31,603 nucleotides of DNA from contig AVPN01000241.1 in NCBI GenBank assembly GCA_000695325.1, forward strand, positions 1 to 31,603. Reading direction: 5' to 3'. The notes beneath the pieces were generated by a model. It saw only the letters and a list, made by a program, of their open reading frames with translations, was not told the DNA's origin and made no database searches. Both the position numbers and the translations under genes were made by a program. This document shows, one piece after another, positions 1 to 9,667 of this stretch (positions are counted from its first letter, which is position 1; each line of letters opens with the position of its first letter). This DNA is from Pleurobrachia bachei. Taxonomy: Eukaryota; Ctenophora; Tentaculata; Cydippida; Pleurobrachiidae.

Positions 1-76
1 GTAACACAAGCCAACCTATCTGACGAGAGACCCGATATTGATAGTCTCTGCAAAGTCGACATCGATAGTCGTGAAG

Positions 77-1504
77 ATGGAGGACGGCCGAAGAAGCAGT
101 TCAAATCCAGACTTGACGAGCGGATTACGAAATGGTAAACAGTTTTCCGAGTACAGTCTCACTGAAACACCGGTACGTAAAAACATCGATCCCCAGTACC
201 CTGCGACAACACCCGGACTATTCTCCACTCCTAGTCCTGTTCCCGTCCCCAATACCCTGAGCGAACCAACCCAAACGCCTCATATACACACCTCGGCATC
301 AAGGAAATGCCTCTGTGGCAAAAGCCCTACCGAACCCGGCAGCTATGGTCTCGTGCACTGTTATTCCTGCAACACCCACTATCATGCAGACTGTGTAAGC
401 CTAAAGTTCCTCTCTCTAGCAAAAGGTCTCATCCCTATTACTGATGGCGTTTATAACGTCCCTGGTTGGTCTTGCCCTGTATGCCTAGTTTTCGCCCAAC
501 TGATGCAACCCGACAGCGCATTATTCAATAAAATAGCTGAAAATGCTGCCCGCATCTTCGCTTCTACTGCAACCGCTCCTAACGCAGTCACCCAGCAACA
601 CCCCCGAACCGACGTACCAGACATTACCACTCCCCAATGCAATAGAGCAAACTACTCTGCTGCTTTGAACATCGCTGCACCTGCAACAATTGAAATTGAC
701 TCAACTACCGCAACTCCACACCCCCAGGCCAAAACCGAACAAACCCAGCAACAACCACCCAAATCCCAAACTAAGGTCCACAAACTGAAAATTTCGTGTG
801 GAACAAACAACCCTGGAAATGTTTCTAAAGCCTTGAATGAATGTCTGAAAGAAACCCCTGTGCTCTTCATGGATGAGAAGCACCCGGCTGAAATCAGGAT
901 GGGTTTCCCAGATTCCACCGATATTGGAACTGTCAAAGAGCTCATCTCTCAGGCCATTCCAGCTGATGCGACGGTATCATCTCTCACGGACACTGGCAAA
1001 GTAACGATTCTCCATGTTCCTGAAAACATCACTGGGCTCTCGAATGAAAAAGCAAATGAAAAGGTCCTTTCAATGCTCAAGTCTAAGAATTCCTGGCTCA
1101 AAGCATATGATATCGAGGTAGTTTTCATCAAAAGCCAGTACATAAACAAAGACAGATGTAATGTTGCTCTAAAACTCCCTATTGCGGCGCAACAACGTCT
1201 CCTTGAAACTGGAAAGGTGTACTATGGCTTCTCCCTACTGAGTGTCCAGGAGAGATTCCACCTAGTCCAATGTATCAAATGCCATGGTTTTAAACACAAG
1301 ACCAAAGACTGTAAGAGCTCTACCCATGTCTGCAAACTATGTGGCGAGGATCATGATGTAAAAGAGTGTACCAATCGCAACAAAACGTTCTGTATAAACT
1401 GCAGCAAATCCGATAAGTTTAGTGGACAATCACACCTCCATCACAGTGGTGACCGTCTTTGTCCCCGACGTCTCGAACTTGTAAACGAACTCTCAAAAAA
1501 CTAG
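77..1504 (+). CDS. LINE ORF1 protein (PHD-like finger + CCHC zinc knuckles)
   Basis: 475 residues from the first in-frame ATG at 77; the frame is closed by a stop at 2-4, so an earlier ATG is not available. The N-terminal third has a C4HC3 PHD-like finger that starts CLCGKSPTEPGSYG and ends GWSCPVC (roughly residues 75-140). A long Thr/Pro/Gln-rich low-complexity linker follows, then a central folded region. The C-terminus has clustered Cys/His knuckles: CIKCHGFKHKTKDC, CKLCGEDHDVKEC and CINCS followed by an HLHH stretch. ORF1 proteins of CR1-group LINEs are nucleic-acid binding RNP components, and PHD fingers are known in some of them. The stop at 1502-1504 lies two bases before the ORF2 ATG, which suggests termination-reinitiation. 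The ORF2 frame is also open upstream over the last ~45 nt of ORF1. Confidence 0.88.
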   Translation: MEDGRRSSSNPDLTSGLRNGKQFSEYSLTETPVRKNIDPQYPATTPGLFSTPSPVPVPNTLSEPTQTPHIHTSASRKCLCGKSPTEPGSYGLVHCYSCNTHYHADCVSLKFLSLAKGLIPITDGVYNVPGWSCPVCLVFAQLMQPDSALFNKIAENAARIFASTATAPNAVTQQHPRTDVPDITTPQCNRANYSAALNIAAPATIEIDSTTATPHPQAKTEQTQQQPPKSQTKVHKLKISCGTNNPGNVSKALNECLKETPVLFMDEKHPAEIRMGFPDSTDIGTVKELISQAIPADATVSSLTDTGKVTILHVPENITGLSNEKANEKVLSMLKSKNSWLKAYDIEVVFIKSQYINKDRCNVALKLPIAAQQRLLETGKVYYGFSLLSVQERFHLVQCIKCHGFKHKTKDCKSSTHVCKLCGEDHDVKECTNRNKTFCINCSKSDKFSGQSHLHHSGDRLCPRRLELVNELSKN

Positions 1505-1506
1505 AT

Positions 1507-4440
1507 ATGTCTAACGTTCCTTATCTCCGCATCGGAAATCTAAATTGCTGCTCACTTCGTAACAAGACTGAGGAGGTTTTAACTCTTGTGGCTGAACAGG
1601 ATTTAGACATACTCTGTATCACTGAGTCATGGCTGTCCCCAAGAGATGATGCTCTAGCTAGAGAGATTAGTGAACACAACTACAAGCTCCACAGTGTGGC
1701 AAGAGGCAGTGGAGGCGGTGGAGTTGCTATCATTCATAAAGAAGAGATAAAGGTTAAGAAATGCAAGCTGAGAAAGACCTCTTCAAACTTCGAGCTACTT
1801 GAAACTGTGATCGATGGGCCAGGCATTGACCTTACCAGAGTTGCTGTGCTATATCGACCCCCAAACCCATCCAAGCAGCTGGAGTTTCTAGAAGATTTTG
1901 AGATATTTCTATCTTCTTTCTCGTCAAAGTCTGGAAACCTACTTATCACCGGGGACTTCAATATACACGTCGAAAACCCAACGTGTACATTCTCAAATTG
2001 CTTCCAGCAGATTCTTGAAGACTATGGCTGGGTACAACATATTGATGGACCTACACATATCTTAGGAGGAACACTTGACCTTGTTCTAACGAAGGATGTA
2101 CCACTAGTTAGCTCCGTGGACGTTACACCGACCCCCGAAGTGCCTGATCATTTCCTGATCGAGTTTCAATTGCACTGTGGATCAGCGAACAGGTCCAATA
2201 AATCCAAAACTGTAACAGGAAGGTCTCTGAGGAAGCTTTCGATAGATATCCTACGAAATCGGATAGAGCAATCAAGACTGTGTAAACTCCCCCTACCAAA
2301 TAGCGTTGAAGAATGCGTACAACTCTACAATGCCATCCTGGGACAAATACTTGACGAACTGGCACCAATTGAGGATAGAGAGATCAAGCTCTCGAACAAA
2401 CCGCAGTGGTTTACCCAGGAGTGCTACGATGCCTTACGAAGACGCAGGAAAGCTGAACGAAAATACAAGAATTCGCTCAAACAAGCTCTCAAGAAGAGAA
2501 ATCAAGGTAAACGGATACCCCATGAAAAGGTACTAGCAGCAGAGGAGGCATTTAAAGCAGAGATCCGTTCTGCCAAACTAGTGTTTACTCGTGCGAGAAG
2601 AATGTATTTCCAAATTCGTCTTGAAGCTACAGAAGGAAATCCTGCCGCTACATACCAAATATTAAACTATCTCCTGGGTAAAGAGAAAGTCCCGAAACAG
2701 CTGCCATCTACCAAAGAACCTGAGACTCTACCTGATAAAATGATGAACTACTTCACAGCTAAGATAGACAAAATCTACGAGAAGATCCAGGAAGATCCTG
2801 AATTTTCTACCGATCTCCCTACTATCCCACAGGAGCAATCTCCATGTGATATTCCGGTATTCTCAAGGTTTGAGACAGTTACTGATGCCCAACTTGTCTC
2901 TCTTGTTCGGGACATGAACAAGAAACACTGTCCGCTAGATCCCTTACCGTCCACACTGGTAAGTGCAGCGCTGCCTGAACTCATACCGATAATGTCAAAA
3001 ATCGTAAATGGTAGTCTCACAGAAGGATTGGTCCCGAAAAATCTGAAATCAGCAGTGATTCGGCCCTCGTATAAAAATAGCAACCTGGACCCAGACGAGC
3101 TGAGCAGCTACCGACCGATTTCGAACCTTTCGTTTATATCGAAGGTAATTGAGAAGTGCGTCTCAGAACAATTGACAGCTCACATTGAGAATAACGGACT
3201 CTTCAGCAAAGCACAATCTGCATATCGCTCCTATCACAGTTGTGAGACAGCAACTGTGAAAATTGTGAATGATATATTGATCCAAACGGACAAAAAGTCG
3301 AAAGTGATTCTCGTGTTGCTTGACCTTTCAGCAGCATTTGACACTATATCACACACAAGGCTTCTTCATCGACTACAGCACGATTATGGAGTGAAGGGTA
3401 CAGTGCTCAAGTGGATTGAATCATACGATTGACTATCCTGCCGATCTCACTTCTAACCTTTTCCCCTTAGATTTCGGACAAGTATGAAGATTGGCGTACC
3501 ACAAGGGTCAATCCTTGGCCCTCTATTATTTATCTTGTACACTCGTGACCTGGAAAAGATAGCGAAGCTATACGGTCTAAATCTTCACATGTACGCTGAT
3601 GACTCCCAACTGTCGGTCTCTTTCGTTCCACAGAGCTTTGATACAGTTACTGATAAAGTGCAGAAGTGTGTCGCCCATATTCGACTCTGGATGACCCAAA
3701 ACTTGCTGAAGCTGAATCCTGATAAAACAGAAGTCATGATTCTGCGAACCAAATGGGACAAGTCTGCTGCCCCTGAAACAGTTACCATAACTGAGAATGA
3801 GGAAACTGTAGTCACGGATACTGCCAAAAACCTAGGGATCATGTTTGATAGTGAACTCAATATGTCCAAACATGTTTCAAGGATAGTTCAGACCTGTAAC
3901 CTGCAGCTGATAAACATGTGGAGGATAGCAAGCAAACTAAACAAGAAACAAAAGACCCTTCTTGTGAACACTCTAATCCACTCTCGTGTCGATTATTGTA
4001 ATGCTCTACTCCTGGGATCAAGAGAAGCTGACCTCAAACGCCTCCAGATACTACAAAACTCAGCAACGCGTTTTATACATGGACAGCGCAGCAGAAGAGG
4101 AGTTACCGAACTGAGGAAGAAGTCACACTTTCTTCCTATCAAGCACCGCATTGAATATAAGCTGTGTCTCATGGTATACAATGCACTCAACAACAGAGCT
4201 CCTATCTACATCACCGAAATGCTCCAGAAGAGGCAGCCGAAGTCAAAAACACTCAGGGTCGACGAAGATAAGACACGGCTAGAAGAATCACACAGCAAGT
4301 ACAAGGTAACTGAAAAAGCTTTCAGTATCTCTGCACCTAAACTCTGGAACAAACTACCGAAAACGATCCGGAATTCCGAGTCTGTGGTAACGTTCAAGAA
4401 AAACTTGAAGACCTACCTATTCAGCCTTGCGTATGATTGA
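1507..4440 (+). CDS. LINE ORF2 polyprotein: EEP endonuclease + reverse transcriptase (interrupted by one 50-nt block)
   Basis: The ATG at 1507 is preferred because it follows the ORF1 stop at once. The EEP domain shows [13 protein letters not shown], the catalytic Glu in [16 protein letters not shown], the GDFN motif in [10 protein letters not shown] and the terminal DH in PEVPDHF. The RT domain shows [17 protein letters not shown], motif [13 protein letters not shown], motif [14 protein letters not shown], motif C MYADDSQL, then [11 protein letters not shown]. The C-terminal region ends with a conserved [10 protein letters not shown] stretch. The frame runs to a TGA at 3430-3432 and reopens at 3484. 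The break coincides with the block 3427-3476, which is the unreversed complement of the intact sequence seen in copy 3. No other break was seen. The enzyme performs target-primed reverse transcription. Confidence 0.9.
3427..3476. other. 50-nt block that is the unreversed complement of the homologous LINE sequence
   Basis: Copy 3 (10760-10809) reads ctaactgata, ggacggctag, agtgaagatt, ggaaaagggg, aatctaaagc. Here the same five decamers read gattgactat, cctgccgatc, tcacttctaa, ccttttcccc, ttagatttcg. All 50 positions are Watson-Crick complements in the same left-to-right order. The flanks (gaatcatac on the left, gacaagtatg on the right) match copy 3 directly. It creates the stop that splits ORF2. 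Confidence 0.95.
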
Positions 4441-4530
4441 TCATACCCCGGACCCTGTTTCACCTTACATCGTCTCACCGTTCCTTTCCCCATCCTGCCA
4501 CCAGCCACACCCATCACCACTCTGGTCTCG

Positions 4531-5090
4531 TCCTATCCTTCACCATCCTGTCCTATCCTCCACCATCCTGTCCTATCCTCCACCATCCTGTCCTATCCTC
4601 CACCATCCTGTCCTATCCTCCACCATCCTGTCCTATCCTCCACCATCCTGTCCTATCCTCCACCATCCTGTCCTATCCTCCACCATCCTGTCCTATCCTC
4701 CACCATCCTGTCCTATCCTCCACCATCCTGTCCTATCCTCCACCATCCTGTCCTATCCTCCACCATCCTGTCCTATCCTCCACCATCCTGTCCTATCCTC
4801 CACCATCCTGTCCTATCCTCCACCATCCTGTCCTATCCTCCACCATCCTGTCCTATCCTCCACCATCCTGTCCTATCCTCCACCATCCTGTCCTATCCTC
4901 CACCATCCTGTCCTATCCTCCACCATCCTGTCCTATCCTCCACCATCCTGTCCTATCCTCCACCATCCTGTCCTATCCTCCACCATCCTGTCCTATCCTC
5001 CACCATCCTGTCCTATCCTCCACCATCCTGTCCTATCCTCCACCATCCTGTCCTATCCTCCACCATCCTGTCCTATCCTCCACCATCCTG
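4531..5090 (+). repeat. 20-bp minisatellite array 1 (28 units) in the LINE 3' tail
   Basis: The unit is tcctatcctccaccatcctg, repeated 28 times from 4531 to 5090. Only the first unit differs (a T for a C). Because the unit contains no stop in any frame on this strand, long Pro/Ser/His ORFs run through it; these are not genes. It sits directly after the ORF2 stop and a ~90-bp unique 3' UTR, and so belongs to the LINE tail. Confidence 0.97.
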
Positions 5091-5098
5091 TCAGTAGC

Positions 5099-5718
5099 CA
5101 GACACCGCCCCATACACCTGAAATCGATTGGACCTACCCACCGCTTACGCAGTGTGTAATATAATACATGAGACTCTCTGTGTGGGATTGCAAAAAGGCG
5201 GGAAACGCAAAGTTACTTCACAGAGATTTTCAAAACGCGCAATGCACAGTTTTAAATGAAGAAAACTCTCAAAATTGTTCCCGCGCGGACATTGATTTGC
5301 GCGTGCAATTTCGGTGCGCTGAAAGCTGTCCGCGCGGGTCCACTGTGCTGCAGCGCATGTCAAAAGAAAGTCTCAAATTGATTGAGCTGAGAAATTTGAT
5401 TTATCTGCGCGGCATACGATGATGCCGGTGGATTTCGCAAGATTTAATGTAACGCGCTAATAAAATCATAATTGCGCTGCAATAAATAAATGAAGTTCTA
5501 AAGATTACAAAATTTCGCTCCTTAAAACGACAATTTAAAAACCGAAAGCTTTCCTCGTCTCGGGGGCGATGCTGGGCCTGGATCCTCGTCCAAGCGAGTT
5601 CCGGAGTGTCTAAGGCCTGGAGTTCCAATCAGTTGGTGTGGGGGTGAATTACCAAAGGAGCGCATGCCGGTTGCCGCACTCCGCAGAACAGCCCCGGCGG
5701 GGGTGTAGGGGCAGCAGA
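5099..5718. other. Non-LINE stretch between LINE copy 1 and the next fragment
   Basis: No gene seen. The left part (about 5160-5540) is AT-rich with many GCGC islands and contains a perfect 12-bp inverted repeat, cccgcgcggaca at 5280-5291 and tgtccgcgcggg at 5327-5338. The right part (about 5550-5715) is GC-rich and unrelated to anything I recognise. It could be host DNA, a MITE, or the 5' region of another element. It joins the LINE fragment abruptly near 5715. Confidence 0.5.
5280..5338. repeat. GC-rich 12-bp perfect inverted repeat (hairpin)
   Basis: The arms cccgcgcggaca (5280-5291) and tgtccgcgcggg (5327-5338) pair perfectly around a 35-nt loop. They may be internal structure or ends of a small element; no target-site duplication was identified. 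Confidence 0.6.
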
Positions 5719-6316
5719 AGAAACAAAAGACCCTTCTTGTAAACACTCTAATCCACTCTCGTGTCGAACTCGTGTCGATTATTGTAATGCTCTACTCCTG
5801 GGATCAAGAGAAGCTGACATCAAACGCCTCCAGATACTACAAAACTCAGCGACACGCTTCATACACGGACAACGCAGTAGACGAGGAGTCACCGAACTGA
5901 GAAAGAAGTCACACTTTCTTCCTATCAAGCACCGCATTGAATATAAGCTGTGTCTCATGGTATACAATGCACTCAACAACAGAGCTCCTATCTACATCAC
6001 CGAAATGCTCCAGAAGAGGCAGCCGAAGTCAAAAACACTCAGGGTCGACGAAGATAAGACACGGCTAGAAGAATCACACAGCAAGTACAAGGTAACTGAA
6101 AAAGCTTTCAGTATCTCTGCACCTAAACTCTGGAACAAACTACCGAAAACGATCCGGAATTCCGAGTCTGTGGTAACGTTCAAGAAAAACTTGAAGACCT
6201 ACCTATTCAGCCTTGCGTATGATTGATCATACCCCGGACCCTGTTTCACCTTACATCGTCTCACCGTTCCTTTCCCCATCCTGCCACCAGCCACACCCAT
6301 CACCACTCTGGTCTCG
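5719..6316 (+). mobile_element. LINE 3'-end fragment (ORF2 C-terminus plus start of tail)
   Basis: From about 5719 to 6228 it matches the last part of ORF2 of copy 1 (3940-4440). It encodes the C-terminal region through [10 protein letters not shown] to FSLAYD, with the same 3' UTR to 6316. The last 290 bp look identical to copy 1. An 11-bp tandem duplication around 5757-5780 (cgtgtcgaa then cgtgtcgat) breaks the frame near the start. The left junction with GC-rich DNA shows it is 5'-truncated. Confidence 0.9.
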
Positions 6317-8043
6317 TCCTATCCTTCACCATCCTGTCCTATCCTCCACCATCCTGTCCTATCCTCCACGCACCATCCTGTCCTATCTTTCACCATCCTG
6401 TTCTACCTTTCACCATCCTGTCCTATCCTTTCACCATCCATCCATCCTTTCCTTCACCATCCTGTCCTATCTTCCACCATCCTATCATATCCTCCACCAT
6501 CCTGTCCTATCCTCCACCATCCTGTCCTATCCTCCACCATCCTGTCCTATCCTCCACCATCCTGTCCTATCCTCCACCATCCTGTCCTATCCTCCACCAT
6601 CCTGTCCTATCCTCCACCATCCTGTCCTATCCTCCACCATCCTGTCCTATCCTCCACCATCCTGTCCTATCCTCCACCATCCTGTCCTATCCTCCACCAT
6701 CCTGTCCTATCCTCCACCATCCTGTCCTATCCTCCACCATCCTGTCCTATCCTCCACCATCCTGTCCTATCCTCCACCATCCTGTCCTATCCTCCACCAT
6801 CCTGTCCTATCCTCCACCATCCTGTCCTATCCTCCACCATCCTGTCCTATCCTCCACCATCCTGTCCTATCCTCCACCATCCTGTCCTATCCTCCACCAT
6901 CCTGTCCTATCCTCCACCATCCTGTCCTATCCTCCACCATCCTGTCCTATCCTCCACCATCCTGTCCTATCCTCCACCATCCTGTCCTATCCTCCACCAT
7001 CCTGTCCTATCCTCCACCATCCTGTCCTATCCTCCACCATCCTGTCCTATCCTCCACCATCCTGTCCTATCCTCCACCATCCTGTCCTATCCTCCACCAT
7101 CCTGTCCTATCCTCCACCATCCTGTCCTATCCTCCACCATCCTGTCCTATCCTCCACCATCCTGTCCTATCCTCCACCATCCTGTCCTATCCTCCACCAT
7201 CCTGTCCTATCCTCCACCATCCTGTCCTATCCTCCACCATCCTGTCCTATCCTCCACCATCCTGTCCTATCCTCCACCATCCTGTCCTATCCTCCACCAT
7301 CCTGTCCTATCCTCCACCATCCTGTCCTATCCTCCACCATCCTGTCCTATCCTCCACCATCCTGTCCTATCCTCCACCATCCTGTCCTATCCTCCACCAT
7401 CCTGTCCTATCCTCCACCATCCTGTCCTATCCTCCACCATCCTGTCCTATCCTCCACCATCCTGTCCTATCCTCCACCATCCTGTCCTATCCTCCACCAT
7501 CCTGTCCTATCCTCCACCATCCTGTCCTATCCTCCACCATCCTGTCCTATCCTCCACCATCCTGTCCTATCCTCCACCATCCTGTCCTATCCTCCACCAT
7601 CCTGTCCTATCCTCCACCATCCTGTCCTATCCTCCACCATCCTGTCCTATCCTCCACCATCCTGTCCTATCCTCCACCATCCTGTCCTATCCTCCACCAT
7701 CCTGTCCTATCCTCCACCATCCTGTCCTATCCTCCACCATCCTGTCCTATCCTCCACCATCCTGTCCTATCCTCCACCATCCTGTCCTATCCTCCACCAT
7801 CCTGTCCTATCCTCCACCATCCTGTCCTATCCTCCACCATCCTGTCCTATCCTCCACCATCCTGTCCTATCCTCCACCATCCTGTCCTATCCTCCACCAT
7901 CCTGTCCTATCCTCCACCATCCTGTCCTATCCTCCACCATCCTGTCCTATCCTCCACCATCCTGTCCTATCCTCCACCATCCTGTCCTATCCTCCACCAT
8001 CCTGTCCTATCCTCCACCATCCTGTCCTATCCTCCACCATCCT
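6317..8043 (+). repeat. 20-bp minisatellite array 2 (~1.7 kb) in a LINE 3' tail
   Basis: Same unit as array 1 (tcctatcctccaccatcctg). The first ~180 bp (6357-6495) are irregular, with variant units such as cctatctttcaccatcctgt and a short catccatccatcc run. From about 6500 to 8040 the units are perfect, roughly 77 in a row. It ends abruptly inside a unit at about 8043, where RT-coding sequence of LINE copy 2 begins. The long ORFs across it are artefacts of a stop-free unit. Confidence 0.97.
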
Positions 8044-8983
8044 CGCTCAAACAAGCCCTGAAAAAGAAGAAGAAAGGTAAACAGGTGCCCCATGAAAAAG
8101 TGCTAGCAGCAGAGGAGGCATTTAAAGCAGAGATTCGTTCGGCCAAACTAGTTTTTACTCGTGCAAGAAGGGTGTATTTCCAAACACGCCTTGAAGCTGC
8201 AGAAGGAAACCCCGCCGCTACATACCAAATCTTGAATTATCTTCTGGGTAAAGAGAAAATCCCAAGGCAGCTGCCAGCTACGAAATACCCTGAGACTCTG
8301 CCTAACAAAATGATGAACTACTTCACAGCTAAGATCGACAAAATCTATGAGAAGATCCAAGAAGATCCGGAATTTTCTACTGATCTCCCTACTATCCCAC
8401 AAGATCAATCTTCATGCGATATCCCAGTATTCTCCAAGTTTGAAACAGTCACCGATGCCCAACTTGTCTCTCTTGTTAGGGAAATGAACAAGAAACATTG
8501 TCCGCTAGACCCTTTACCATCGACACTGATCAGTGCAGCGCTACCAGAACTTATACCCATTGTGTCCAAAATTGTAAATGGTAGTCTCACAGAAGGTATG
8601 GTCCCGAAGAACCTGAAATCTGCGGTTATCCGCCCCAGTTACAAAAACAGCAACCTGGACCCAGACGAGCTTAGTAGCTATCGAACAATCTCGAACCTTT
8701 CGTTTATATCTAAAGTGATCGAAAAATGTGTCTCACAACAACTAACTGCTCACATTGAGAATAACGGACTCTTCAGCAAAGTACAATCTGCGTATCGTTC
8801 CTATCACAGTTGTGAGACCGCAACTGTGAAAATTGTGAATGACATATTACTCCAGATGGACAAAAAGTCGAAAGTGATTCTCGTGTTGCTTGACCTTTCA
8901 GCAGCATTTGACACTATATCACACACAAGGCTTCTTCATCGACTACAGCATGATTATGGAGTGAAGGGCAAAGTTCTGAAATG

Positions 8984-9022
8984 CTAGCTCAGTATGAATT
9001 GGCTGTCTTGACGATCTCACTT
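8984..9022. other. 39-nt block of unreversed complement in LINE copy 2
   Basis: Base-by-base complementing 8984-9022 (no reversal) gives gatcgagtca, tacttaaccg, acagaactgc, tagagtgaa. With the preceding bases this reads KWIESYLTDRTARVK, the same residues as intact copy 3 at that point. The flanks are direct: ctgaaatg before, and gatcgg encoding IG after. The TAG that closes the frame arises from this block. Its borders differ from the block in copy 1: it maps to 10747-10785 of copy 3, against 10760-10809. Confidence 0.93.
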
Positions 9023-9035
9023 GATCGGAACAATC

Positions 9036-9137
9036 GAATCTGAAGCGACAAGCATGAAGATTGGTGTGCCACAGGGGTCGATCCTAGAATCTGAAGCGAC
9101 AAGTATGAAGATTGGTGTGCCACAGGGGTCGATCCTT
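9036..9137 (+). repeat. 51-nt in-frame tandem duplication over RT motif B
   Basis: 9036-9086 and 9087-9137 are the same apart from two single-base differences. Each encodes 17 residues, [17 protein letters not shown]. Copies 1 and 3 have a single unit here. The duplication lies 13 bases after the complement block. Confidence 0.93.
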
Positions 9138-9667
9138 GGCCCTCTACTATTTATCTTGTATACTCGTGACCTGGAAAAGATAGCTAAACTATACGGTCTA
9201 AACCTTCACATGTACGCTGATGACTCCCAACTGTCGATATCTTTTGTTCCACAGAGCTTTGATGCTGTTGTTGATAAAGTACAGAGGTGTGTCGCCCATA
9301 TTCGACTCTGGATGACACAAAACCTGCTCAAGCTGAATCCTGATAAAACTGAAGTCATGATTCTACAGACCAAATGGGATAAATCTGCCGCCCCTGAAAC
9401 AGTTACTATAACTGAGAATGAGGAAACTGGTGTGACCAATACAGCAAAAAACCTGGGGGTCATGTTTGATAATGAGCTCAACATGTCCAAGCATGTTTCG
9501 AGGATTGTCCAGACTTGCAACCTACAGCTGATAAACATGTGGAGGATAGCAAGCAAACTAAACAAGAAACAAAAGACCCTTCTTGTAAACACTCTAATCC
9601 ACTCTCGTGTCGATTATTGTAATGCTCTACTCCTGGGATCAAGAGAAGCTGACATCAAACGCCTGAT

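Larger units (their letters stand above)
1..5098 (+). mobile_element. LINE copy 1, near full length (CR1/L2/Rex-like non-LTR retrotransposon)
   Basis: Two consecutive ORFs followed by a 3' tail of short tandem repeats. ORF1 has a PHD-like finger and zinc knuckles. ORF2 has an endonuclease/exonuclease/phosphatase (EEP) domain and a reverse transcriptase with a YADD centre. This layout is that of EEP-type LINEs of the CR1/L2/Rex1 group; the exact clade would need a tree. The 5' end lies at or before the window edge, so a 5' UTR cannot be judged. Apart from one anomalous 50-nt block at 3427-3476 both ORFs are open, so the copy is young. The tail ends in a 20-bp minisatellite. Confidence 0.93.
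8044..9664 (+). mobile_element. LINE copy 2, partial ORF2 (5'-truncated, joined to copy 3)
   Basis: Begins at the point equal to about 2474 of copy 1 (SLKQALKKK) directly after array 2. It runs through RT motif A ([12 protein letters not shown]), motif B and YADDSQL to AREADIKRL. It differs from copy 1 by many scattered, mostly silent changes, so it is an older or distinct subfamily member. The coding frame is closed at 8985-8987 by a complement-type block (8984-9022). Next to that lies a 51-nt in-frame tandem duplication (9036-9137) that repeats the motif B residues [17 protein letters not shown]. It ends abruptly at about 9664. Confidence 0.88.

Noticed and set aside
3427-3476. Simple inversion, or an intron in ORF2 (it begins near gattgac and ends before gacaag)
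   Set aside because: The reverse complement of the copy 3 segment does not match, the block has the same length as the sequence it replaces, and it lacks GT/AG ends. Only in-place complementing fits.
4427-5164. Long Pro/Ser/His-rich ORFs across array 1
   Set aside because: They are translations of a 20-bp stop-free unit, open in more than one frame at once; repeat DNA, not a gene.
4531-8043. Repeat arrays considered as CRISPR
   Set aside because: Units are directly adjacent with no spacers, and the context is an animal LINE tail.
6213-8987. 924-codon ORF joining repeat protein to RT sequence
   Set aside because: The array happens to be open into copy 2 ORF2; it is a chimera of a minisatellite and a truncated LINE, not a designed fusion.
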